This document shows, in pieces, positions 5,044 to 11,211 of a DNA stretch of 14,384 bases. This DNA comes from an uncultured Faecalibacterium sp. (GTDB lineage Bacteria; Bacillota; Clostridia; Oscillospirales; Ruminococcaceae), in the NCBI GenBank assembly GCA_937917475.1, contig CALDNF010000064.1:1-14384 (forward strand), read 5' to 3'. The notes beneath the pieces were generated by a model. The model saw only the letters and a program-made list of their open reading frames with translations. It ran no database searches and was not told the DNA's origin. The position numbers were made by a program, and so were the translations under genes. Position 1 is the stretch's first letter; the number at the start of each line of letters is the position of its first letter.

Positions 5044-7440
5044 TTAATCAGAAGCAGTCTCCCGGCAGCGGACGGTAAGAGCTGCCTGCACTTCCAGCGC
5101 ACCCTCCATCCGGCAGTGCAGCACCGCCCGGCCGGACTGGCCTGTGGTGGCAAGATAGGTGCCTGCCATGCCGCCCCGCAGGGGAACGACCGAGGGGCCG
5201 AGGATGGACACCGGACCCTCGACGCTGAGCTGGACTGCCTCGCCGCAGTAGGGCAGCAGACTGCCGTTCTGGTCGATGGCACGGAGGGTGACGGCGGCGC
5301 AGTCCCAGGTGGGGCCGTCGGTAAGGATGGGGTTCTGCACCACACATTCCAGCCGGACGCTCTGCACCGGCTCCCGTACTACGGTCTTGACGGCACGGCC
5401 ATGCCAGACCGCTTCAAACCGATAGACAACGGCGGGACTGCCCAGCACACCGACGTACTTGTAGTACATCCGGAGCAGGTCATTCCAGTTCAGCCGGAGG
5501 GAGAGCATCCGGGCCCGGGACAGGGGAGAGAGCTCCAGTGCGTCCCGGCGCATCTCGTTGAGGATGGCCGCCGTTTGCTGGGCCGATGCCCGGTCCATCC
5601 CTTCGTATTTTTCCAGCAGGGAGCCCACAAAATCGTGGATCTCGATGGGAGGATGGGGCAGAGCGGCAAAACGGCCCCGGCGGTCCGGAGAAAACTCGGC
5701 AATGAAATCGTTGCCCCGGTAGAGCCGGACGCTTTCGGCGTTGGTAAAGACCCAGCAGGCCCCGGCAAAGCCGCCGGGGTGGTCGCCCAGAGCCATGGTG
5801 GAAGAAACTTCCAGCACGATGTCCGAGGGGGAACGGGGCGTTTTCTGGCTGGCGTAGACGGCGGCGGAGAGCTTGGGGTTCCGGAACAGGTCGGTCACGC
5901 CCTGATAGCTGATCCGGTCGCCGCTGCCGAACTCCCGGTGGGTGTTGTAATCGGACAGACACCAGCCAAAGCTGCCGGCACAGCCGGGCTGGGCGATGGC
6001 ATCGTTGAGGACGGCGGCATACCGCAGGGCCTGTTCCAGCCGGTGGGGCTCGTCATCAAAGGGCTTGGCGGGGAACTGCGGCCCGCCGTATTCGCTGATG
6101 AGATAGCCTTTGCGGAGGTCCGGCGTTACCGAAGCCCGGGCCTCGCACCCGGGGCCCCGGCCCCGGTAGGAGTAATCATTGTAGGCGTAAACGTCTTCCA
6201 GAAGCTGACTTTTGCGGTGGTTCCGTGCGCCGCCGGTGGGGCGGGTGGGGTCCAGCCGGTGAATGGCTTCATTGGTGCGCTTGTAGAAGGCTTCGTCGTC
6301 GGCACTGCCGCTGACCCGGGCTCCCCACAGGAAGATGCTGGGATGGCTGCGGCACTGGCAGACCATCTCCCGGCAGTTCTGCAGTGCCTGTGCCTTCCAG
6401 CTCTCGTCACCGATGTGCTGCCAGCCGGGGATCTCAACAAAGACCAGCAGACCCAGCTCGTCGCAGGCATCCAGAAACGCCGGGCTCGGGGGGCCAAAGC
6501 AGGTGCGGACGGCGTTGCAGCCCAAGGTCTTTTTGAGCATCTGGGCATCCAGCCGCTGGATGCTGTCGGGCATGGCATAGCCCTGATAAGGGTAGCTCTG
6601 GTTCCGGTCCAGTCCCCGCAGCTCCACCCGCTCGCCGTTGAGGTAGAGCCCTCCGGCCACGAACTGGATGGTGCGGAAACCGAAGCGGGTGCTCTTTTCG
6701 TCCAGCACCCGGTCGGGCAGGCCGTTGGTGCCGGGACGGATGAGCCGGACCGTAAGCGTGTAAAGGGAAGGGTGCTCGATGCTCCACGGGTGGACGCCGT
6801 TCAGGATGCCGGTGATGGGGATGGACAGCTCCCCGGCGTAGACCGCACGGCTCCCGGCGGGGCTGCGGATCTCTGCCTGCAGGGTGCAGCCCACGGTCTC
6901 GCCCACGGTGGAGGTGTAGATACGGAAATCGCCCTCAGCCTTTGCCTCGATGAAGATGTCCCGCAGGTAGGCGGGCTCTTTCACGTCCAGCGTAACGGCC
7001 CGGTAAAGGCCGCCGTAGGTCAGAAAATCCAGCTGTCCGCCGAAAGGCGGGATGTCAAGGTCTTCCCGGCTGTCGCACCGGACGGCCACTACATTTTCCT
7101 GCCCCAGCCGGAGAGCGGAGGTCAGGTCTACGGTGAAAGCGGTATAGCCGCAGGCATGGTGGAACAGCCGCCGTCCGTTGCAGAACACGGTGGCGTCGTG
7201 GGCAGCGGCCCCGAAGGTCAGAAGGACGGTGCGGCCCTCCCACTCCTTGGGCGCAAAGAATTCCCGCCGGTAGCCCGAAAGCTTCTGGCAGTCGTTTTCG
7301 CTGCAATAATTGTAGGGCAGCTGTTTTACGGTGTGGGGCAGCCGCACCGGCTCAAGCCCTTCCGGACGCTCCGGGCGGACGATGGCCGGGTCAAAGACCG
7401 GCGTGAAGAGCCAGCCGTCATTCCAATCATAATGTTCCAT
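5044..7440 (-). CDS. Glycoside hydrolase family 2 protein with altered acid/base site
   Basis: This 798-residue protein has the domain order of GH2 beta-galactosidase-type enzymes. It starts with a jelly-roll sugar-binding domain (MEHYDWNDGW and later LPHTVKQLPYNY), then an Ig-like domain ending near RFGFRTIQF, then a TIM barrel (about residues 280-560). A C-terminal region follows, with an invasin-like beta domain after DGPTWDCAAVTLRA. No signal peptide is present, so it is cytoplasmic. The expected nucleophile is Glu450 in LISEYGG. The strand that normally ends in Asn-Glu, where Glu is the acid/base, reads WGARVSGS with Ser377-Gly378, so the catalytic acid is absent. The flanking PGWQHIGDE and FGWCLSDYNTHREFGSGDR motifs are intact. 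The ATG at 7440 has GGAG eight bases upstream; the 7485 start is unsupported. It may be a pseudoenzyme or use another proton donor; the substrate cannot be told. Confidence 0.88.
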   Translation of the reverse strand: MEHYDWNDGWLFTPVFDPAIVRPERPEGLEPVRLPHTVKQLPYNYCSENDCQKLSGYRREFFAPKEWEGRTVLLTFGAAAHDATVFCNGRRLFHHACGYTAFTVDLTSALRLGQENVVAVRCDSREDLDIPPFGGQLDFLTYGGLYRAVTLDVKEPAYLRDIFIEAKAEGDFRIYTSTVGETVGCTLQAEIRSPAGSRAVYAGELSIPITGILNGVHPWSIEHPSLYTLTVRLIRPGTNGLPDRVLDEKSTRFGFRTIQFVAGGLYLNGERVELRGLDRNQSYPYQGYAMPDSIQRLDAQMLKKTLGCNAVRTCFGPPSPAFLDACDELGLLVFVEIPGWQHIGDESWKAQALQNCREMVCQCRSHPSIFLWGARVSGSADDEAFYKRTNEAIHRLDPTRPTGGARNHRKSQLLEDVYAYNDYSYRGRGPGCEARASVTPDLRKGYLISEYGGPQFPAKPFDDEPHRLEQALRYAAVLNDAIAQPGCAGSFGWCLSDYNTHREFGSGDRISYQGVTDLFRNPKLSAAVYASQKTPRSPSDIVLEVSSTMALGDHPGGFAGACWVFTNAESVRLYRGNDFIAEFSPDRRGRFAALPHPPIEIHDFVGSLLEKYEGMDRASAQQTAAILNEMRRDALELSPLSRARMLSLRLNWNDLLRMYYKYVGVLGSPAVVYRFEAVWHGRAVKTVVREPVQSVRLECVVQNPILTDGPTWDCAAVTLRAIDQNGSLLPYCGEAVQLSVEGPVSILGPSVVPLRGGMAGTYLATTGQSGRAVLHCRMEGALEVQAALTVRCRETASD

Positions 7441-7557
7441 AGCCTGTTCTCCATGGTTCCAATACTTTATTTTTAATCTTATCACAAAGTTATGAACGAA
7501 AAAAGATTTGGAAAAGAATTTTAAGCTATTTATGGCGGTTTTGGAGGAGAAAGGCTG

Positions 7558-7590
7558 AAAAAATCCCCTCCGGCAGGGAAGCGGAGGGGA
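7558..7590 (-). terminator. Terminator after the flavoprotein gene
   Basis: On the minus strand TCCCCTCCG and CGGAGGGGA form a perfect nine-base stem (plus coordinates 7582-7590 and 7564-7572) with a nine-base loop, followed by six T (7558-7563). It starts nine bases after the flavoprotein stop. The rest of the gap up to the GH2 start (7441-7557) is AT-rich and probably holds the GH2 promoter, but I could not pick out a convincing -35/-10 pair. Confidence 0.88.
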
Positions 7591-7598
7591 GAAAAGGC

Positions 7599-8219
7599 TC
7601 AGCGGATGAAATTGGTCATGGGGCGGCGGGCATTCTCGGGATGGGCGATGCCTGCTGCTTTGCCGGCCTCGATGCAGCGCAGCAGCCAGGCCATGTTCCG
7701 GCCCAGCTCCTTCATCACGGCACAGCCCTCTTCATCCTGGAGCACCTGCTCGGGGTTGGAACCGTGGACCATGGCCCAATAGGAGCCGTTGACCAGCGGC
7801 ATATGGAAGAACTGCGGGTACTTGACCAGCTGGTCCAGCGTGGTGGTGGTACCGGCACGGCGGGCCGAGCAGCAGATGGCAGCGGGCTTATAGGCCAGAT
7901 ATTTGCCGCCTGCGTAGGCAAGCCGGTCCATGAAGCTGGTCATGTTGCCGGTGGCAGAGGCATAGTGCACCGGGCTGCCGAATACGAAGGCATCGGCGGT
8001 CTTGGCCTTCTCGATGGCCTCGTTGACCACGCCGCCAAAGACGCAGCCGTTGCCGGAAGCACAGCCGCCGCATCCGATGCAGCCGCCCACGGGCTGGGTG
8101 CCCACGTTGAGGATCTCAGTCTCAATGCCTGCGGCCTCCAGCTCGCCGGCGATGAGGGACAGGGCGGTATAGGTGCAGCCCTTTGCGTGGGGGCTGCCGT
8201 TGATGAGCAGAACTTTCAT
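7599..8219 (-). CDS. Flavodoxin-fold FMN oxidoreductase with four-cysteine cluster (iron-sulfur flavoprotein-like)
   Basis: This 206-residue protein belongs to the NADPH-dependent FMN reductase / flavodoxin group. It opens with a beta strand and the FMN-phosphate loop NGSPHAKGCTYTAL (residues 7-20). A second FMN-contacting segment, FGSPVHYASATGNMTSF, lies at about 80-96. Between them Cys47, Cys50, Cys53 and Cys59 form a C-x2-C-x2-C-x5-C cluster, the compact pattern that holds a 4Fe-4S centre in iron-sulfur flavoproteins. It is therefore probably a cytoplasmic electron-transfer or reductase protein; the partner and substrate are unknown. Many clostridial relatives carry this motif and are simply called flavodoxin family proteins. 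The ATG at 8219 is preceded by AAGGAGAG and begins the canonical MKVLLING strand; the much longer upstream open frame runs antisense into rsmD and is not used. It is a single-gene unit with its own promoter and terminator. Confidence 0.88.
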   Translation of the reverse strand: MKVLLINGSPHAKGCTYTALSLIAGELEAAGIETEILNVGTQPVGGCIGCGGCASGNGCVFGGVVNEAIEKAKTADAFVFGSPVHYASATGNMTSFMDRLAYAGGKYLAYKPAAICCSARRAGTTTTLDQLVKYPQFFHMPLVNGSYWAMVHGSNPEQVLQDEEGCAVMKELGRNMAWLLRCIEAGKAAGIAHPENARRPMTNFIR

Positions 8220-8269
8220 AGCAGATACTCTCCTTCCTGCGCCGCAAAACACACCGGCGCACTGCCCTG

Positions 8270-8298
8270 ATTTTAGCATAAACTGCACCGCTGCGCAA
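8270..8298 (-). promoter_or_regulatory. Promoter of the flavoprotein gene (extended -10)
   Basis: On the minus strand TTGCGC (8298-8293) and TAAAAT (8275-8270) are 17 bases apart. A TGC directly before the -10 gives an extended -10 element that can compensate for the poor -35. It points toward the ATG at 8219. Confidence 0.6.
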
Positions 8299-8307
8299 GG
8301 AATGTAC

Positions 8308-8336
8308 TTGACAAAGCACAGGGCACAGACAATAAT
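8308..8336 (+). promoter_or_regulatory. Promoter of rsmD
   Basis: A consensus TTGACA (8308-8313) is followed after 17 bases by AATAAT (8331-8336); an overlapping TAATAT could also serve as -10. This predicts transcription starting near 8343, about 40 bases before the rsmD start. It stands back to back with the flavoprotein promoter, with only nine bases between the two -35 elements. Confidence 0.75.
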
Positions 8337-8384
8337 ATAAAGATGCACACAGGAAATAAACCAGTACAAAGGAGGCTGACCCCC

Positions 8385-8945
8385 ATGCGTGTGATTGCAG
8401 GAGAAGCCCGAGGCAGACGGCTGGAAGCTCTGCCCGGCACCGATGTGACCCGCCCCACCCTCGATCAGGTAAAGGAAGCGATGTTCAGCATCGTGCAGTT
8501 TGATCTGCCCGGTGCCCGGGTGCTGGACTTGTACGCCGGAAGCGGACAACTTGGCATTGAGGCCATCTCCCGGGGAGCCGCACGGTGCGTGTTTCTGGAC
8601 GAGAACCGGGACGCTGTGAACATCATCATGAAGAACTGCAAAGCCTGCGGTGTGTTTGACCGCAGCCGGGTGAACATCGGTGAAGCAGCACGGTATCTTT
8701 CGGCCTGCCATGAGCAGTTCGACCTGGTTCTGCTGGACCCGCCGTTCCGGGGCGGTACACTGGAAAAGATCCTGCCCGCAGTGGAAAAATGCGTCGCCCC
8801 CGGCGGCATCGTCCTCTGCGAGAGCGAGACCGGCCTTGTGCTGCCCGCCGAGGTGGGCGGCCTGACCCTGAAAAAACAGTATAAATACGGCAAGGTGCTG
8901 CTGTGGAAATACACAAAGCCCCTGCCCGGGGAGGAACAGGCATGA
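8385..8945 (+). CDS. rsmD: 16S rRNA (guanine(966)-N2)-methyltransferase RsmD
   Basis: This 186-residue SAM-dependent enzyme methylates N2 of G966 in 16S rRNA during small-subunit assembly. The start MRVIAGEARGRRL is typical of the family, and RPT at 23-25 precedes the helix before the Rossmann core. SAM-binding motif I is DLYAGSGQLG at 48-57. The catalytic DPPF of the N6/N2 methyltransferase type is at 118-121. Length matches the usual 180-200 residues. AAAGGAGG at 8367-8374, ten bases upstream, fixes the ATG at 8385 over an in-frame ATG at 8343, which would fall at the predicted transcription start. The stop overlaps the next gene by four bases (ATGA at 8942-8945), so the two are translationally coupled. 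In many Firmicutes coaD follows rsmD; here it does not appear. Confidence 0.94.
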   Translation: MRVIAGEARGRRLEALPGTDVTRPTLDQVKEAMFSIVQFDLPGARVLDLYAGSGQLGIEAISRGAARCVFLDENRDAVNIIMKNCKACGVFDRSRVNIGEAARYLSACHEQFDLVLLDPPFRGGTLEKILPAVEKCVAPGGIVLCESETGLVLPAEVGGLTLKKQYKYGKVLLWKYTKPLPGEEQA

Positions 8946-9403
8946 ACGTGAACGAGCTTCTGGATACCATTGAGGATGCGCTGGAAGAGAGCGCAGGGAT
9001 GCCGCTGTCCGGCGGCAAGCGGATCGTGGACGTGGAGCAGATCCGGGATTATCTGGACGAAGTGCGGGCCAACCTGCCCGTAGAGCTGCGGCAGGCCCAG
9101 TCCATCGTGAGCGACCGGGCCCAGCTGATCGAATCTGCCAACGCACAGGCGCAGGCCATCGTCAAAAAGGCCGAGGAGCGGGCCCGGGTGCTGGTGAGCG
9201 AGGCTGAGATCGTCAAGGCCGCACAGCAGCGGGCTTCTGAGATCGTGACCAGTGCCCAGAACGAGGCACGCACCCTCCGCCAGACCGTGACGGATTACTG
9301 CGATAATATGCTCAAGACCACCGAGGAGACCATGTCCGAAAATGCTGCGCAGGTGCGCAATGTGCGGGCAAATCTCCGCCAGAATCCCCGCAAGGGCCAG
9401 TAA
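8942..9403 (+). CDS. Coiled-coil protein, ATP-synthase-b/DivIVA-like, function unknown
   Basis: This 153-residue protein is almost wholly helical. After a short N-terminal part (MNVNELLDTIEDALEES) and a VDVEQIRDYLDEVRANLP segment, residues from about 50 to 125 form a long Ala/Glu/Gln-rich amphipathic helix with heptad character (for example AQAQAIVKKAEERARVL). This resembles the stalk of F-type ATP synthase subunit b or a DivIVA-type coiled coil. It has no nucleotide-binding motif, signal peptide or membrane span, so the label ATPase often given to such proteins in Clostridia is not supported by the sequence. The ATG overlaps the rsmD stop, implying coupled translation; the role may be structural or scaffolding. 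A strong terminator follows at 9454-9493. Confidence 0.85.
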   Translation: MNVNELLDTIEDALEESAGMPLSGGKRIVDVEQIRDYLDEVRANLPVELRQAQSIVSDRAQLIESANAQAQAIVKKAEERARVLVSEAEIVKAAQQRASEIVTSAQNEARTLRQTVTDYCDNMLKTTEETMSENAAQVRNVRANLRQNPRKGQ

Positions 9404-9453
9404 CGTCCCCGCCGCAAAGGCAGCTCTGGAATTCTCTGGAAATAAGAACAACG

Positions 9454-9493
9454 CCCCTGTGAGTAAAACTGACAGCTCACAGGGGATTTTTTT
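9454..9493 (+). terminator. Terminator of the rsmD operon
   Basis: CCCCTGTGAG (9454-9463) and CTCACAGGGG (9476-9485) make a perfect ten-base stem with a 12-base loop, followed by A and seven T. It separates the rsmD unit from the division cluster. Confidence 0.93.
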
Positions 9494-9528
9494 GTCACAT
9501 TTTGCAGAAGAAATCCGTGTGAAAAACC

Positions 9529-9557
9529 TTGCAATCAGCCCCTTGATTTGCTACAAT
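9529..9557 (+). promoter_or_regulatory. Promoter of the rsmH division cluster (extended -10)
   Basis: TTGCAA (9529-9534) and TACAAT (9552-9557) are 17 bases apart, and TGC precedes the -10. Transcription would start near 9564, giving an rsmH leader of about 88 bases. The leader holds a small perfect hairpin, CGCCGG-AGCA-CCGGCG (9579-9594), of unknown importance. Confidence 0.7.
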
Positions 9558-9651
9558 AAAAATGTGTCAGCAGGGGTACGCCGGAGCACCGGCGCAAACC
9601 GCCCCGGCGGATGCAATTACTCGACAAATTGATGAAAGGAGGCTGGGCGTC

Positions 9652-10620
9652 ATGGATACAGAAACGCTCCATCCGCAGTTCGACCCGGCCTCGTTTGAGC
9701 ATATCCCGGTGCTGCTGAACGAGTGTCTGGACGGACTGAACATCGACCCGGCAGGCATTTATCTCGATGGCACGGCAGGCGGTGCAGGACATTCCCGGCA
9801 GATCGCTCTGCGGCTGGATGCAGCAAAGGGAGGGCGGCTGATCTCGCTGGATCAGGACCCCGATGCGGTGCAGACCGCCCGGGCCCGGCTGGCCGGGCTG
9901 CCCGCCACCGTGGTGCAGATCAATTTCCGCTATGCCGGACAGGCTCTGGAACAGCTGGGCATTGAGAAGATCAACGGTGCTCTGCTGGATCTGGGCGTGT
10001 CCAGCCATCAGCTGGACGATGCGGCCCGGGGTTTTTCCTACCGGGCGGACGCTCCGCTGGATATGCGGATGAGTCAGGAGGGCGAGACCGCCGCCGACCT
10101 CGTGAACAGCGAGAGCCGGGAGGAGCTGGCCCGCATCCTGCGGGATTACGGCGAGGAGCCCTTTGCGTGGCAGATCGCCGGAAAGATCGTGGAGGGGCGG
10201 GAAACGGCCCCCATTGAAACAACATTGCAGCTGGCCGATATCGTGGCCAGTGCTATGCCGCCTGCGGAGCGGCGCAAGAACAAGAACCCTTCCCGCCGCA
10301 CCTTTCAGGCACTGCGGATCGCCGTCAATCATGAGCTGGATGCGCTGGAAGAGGGCCTTGACACCATCTTTGACCATCTTGCCCCGGGCGGGCGGCTCTG
10401 CGTCATCACCTTCCACTCCCTTGAGGACCGGCTGGTAAAGAATAAATTCCGCCGCTGGTCCACGGCCTGCACCTGCCCACCGGAGTTTCCGGTCTGTGTC
10501 TGCGGCGGCAAGGCAAAAGCGAAACTGATCACCCGGAAGCCCATTGAAGCCAACACGCAGGAGCTGGAAGAGAACCGGCGGAGCCGGTCGGCCCATCTGC
10601 GGGTGCTGGAAAAATGCTGA
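9652..10620 (+). CDS. rsmH: 16S rRNA (cytosine(1402)-N4)-methyltransferase RsmH
   Basis: RsmH (MraW) methylates N4 of C1402 in the ribosomal P site and is the usual first or second gene of the division and cell-wall cluster. The 322-residue length is normal. Motifs in order are HIPVLLNE near the start, the SAM-binding GTAGGAGHS at 40-48, DLGVSSHQLD at 113-122, FSYRADAPLDMRM at 128-140, then PSRRTFQALRIAVN and HSLEDRLVK in the C-terminal half. A CTCPPEFPVCVCG segment near residue 275 is the usual small cysteine loop. The ATG at 9652 was chosen because AAAGGAGG lies nine bases upstream; an in-frame ATG at 9562 adds a non-conserved Ala-rich leader and coincides with the predicted transcription start. 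No mraZ precedes it. Confidence 0.96.
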   Translation: MDTETLHPQFDPASFEHIPVLLNECLDGLNIDPAGIYLDGTAGGAGHSRQIALRLDAAKGGRLISLDQDPDAVQTARARLAGLPATVVQINFRYAGQALEQLGIEKINGALLDLGVSSHQLDDAARGFSYRADAPLDMRMSQEGETAADLVNSESREELARILRDYGEEPFAWQIAGKIVEGRETAPIETTLQLADIVASAMPPAERRKNKNPSRRTFQALRIAVNHELDALEEGLDTIFDHLAPGGRLCVITFHSLEDRLVKNKFRRWSTACTCPPEFPVCVCGGKAKAKLITRKPIEANTQELEENRRSRSAHLRVLEKC

Positions 10621-10656
10621 GCGTGAAGCCCGGCAAACTGTGAGGAGGAGATCGAC

Positions 10657-11151
10657 ATGGGTCAGGTAGCATATGATATGAATGGGACAGAGCCTCGCCG
10701 TCGGCGGGCTCCGCAGACGCAGCAGAAGGTCCCGCTGCGGGTCGAAAAGGGCGGCAAGCGTCGGCTCTCGCCCTTCCGTGCGGCCATGCAGCACGCCCTC
10801 CAGCTGATCTCGCTGGCACTGCTGGTGGGGTTTGCGGTCAGCCTGCTGTGGAGCGAGGCCCAGCTGGTGGAGCTGAATGATCAGATCCAGGACGCAAAAG
10901 CTCAGCTGGTCAGCGAGCAGAGCCAGTACACCTATTACAACAGCGCACTGAACAGCAAGACCAACATCACCAGCGTGGAAGAAGCGGCCAGCCGTCTGGG
11001 CCTGATGAAGATCGACCAGAGCCAGATCACCTACATCCGGCTGGGACAGGACAGCGTGCTGGTGCGGAAGGAATCCGCCGTCCATCGGTGGACCGATTTC
11101 CTCCACGACGGTGCCATGACCATCCTTGCCAGTGTGAACAGCGCAAAATAA
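10657..11151 (+). CDS. ftsL: FtsL/DivIC-like cell division protein
   Basis: This 164-residue protein has the layout of the septal protein FtsL: a basic cytoplasmic N-terminus (RRRR at 14-17, KGGKRR at 31-36), one membrane span (about 47-65), then a short coiled coil (about 66-95) outside. It ends in a segment with EEAASRLGLMKIDQSQITYI, the region by which FtsL-type proteins are usually recognised. FtsL works with DivIC/FtsB and FtsQ/DivIB to activate the septal transpeptidase. Sequence conservation in this family is low, so the call rests mainly on topology and on position between rsmH and the class B PBP gene. The start has a clear GAGGAGG about seven bases upstream. It follows rsmH by 36 bases on the same transcript. 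A terminator-like hairpin lies directly after it. Confidence 0.85.
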   Translation: MGQVAYDMNGTEPRRRRAPQTQQKVPLRVEKGGKRRLSPFRAAMQHALQLISLALLVGFAVSLLWSEAQLVELNDQIQDAKAQLVSEQSQYTYYNSALNSKTNITSVEEAASRLGLMKIDQSQITYIRLGQDSVLVRKESAVHRWTDFLHDGAMTILASVNSAK

Positions 11152-11164
11152 AACGAAGAATCGG

Positions 11165-11190
11165 AAAGCGTGCGGCAGCGCACGCTTTTT
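11165..11190 (+). terminator. Terminator-like hairpin inside the division operon
   Basis: AAAGCGTGCG (11165-11174) and CGCACGCTTT (11179-11188) form a perfect ten-base stem with a GCAG tetraloop and a T-run of five (11186-11190). It lies 13 bases after the ftsL stop and 21 bases before the PBP start. By form it is an intrinsic terminator, yet the next gene follows in the same direction with no obvious promoter of its own. It may cause partial termination or stabilise the 3' end of the rsmH-ftsL message. Confidence 0.7.
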
Positions 11191-11211
11191 CGGTTTCTGA
11201 GGAGTATACCG

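Noticed and set aside
6304..6315. Sequencing error or frameshift as the cause of the missing GH2 acid/base residue
   Set aside because: The frame is continuous on both sides, at least two codons differ from the usual pair, and the nucleophile region is also changed in keeping with real divergence.
5116..7476. Plus-strand open frame of 786 codons opposite the GH2 gene
   Set aside because: It is the complement of a gene with clear GH2 domains and has no recognisable motifs of its own.
8220..9146. Long N-terminal extension of the flavoprotein frame toward 9146
   Set aside because: It runs antisense to rsmD and the coiled-coil gene and passes through both divergent promoters. The flavodoxin fold starts exactly at the ATG at 8219, which has its own ribosome site.
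9562..9651. Earlier in-frame start of rsmH
   Set aside because: It adds a non-conserved Ala-rich leader and coincides with the predicted transcription start, while a strong ribosome site precedes 9652.
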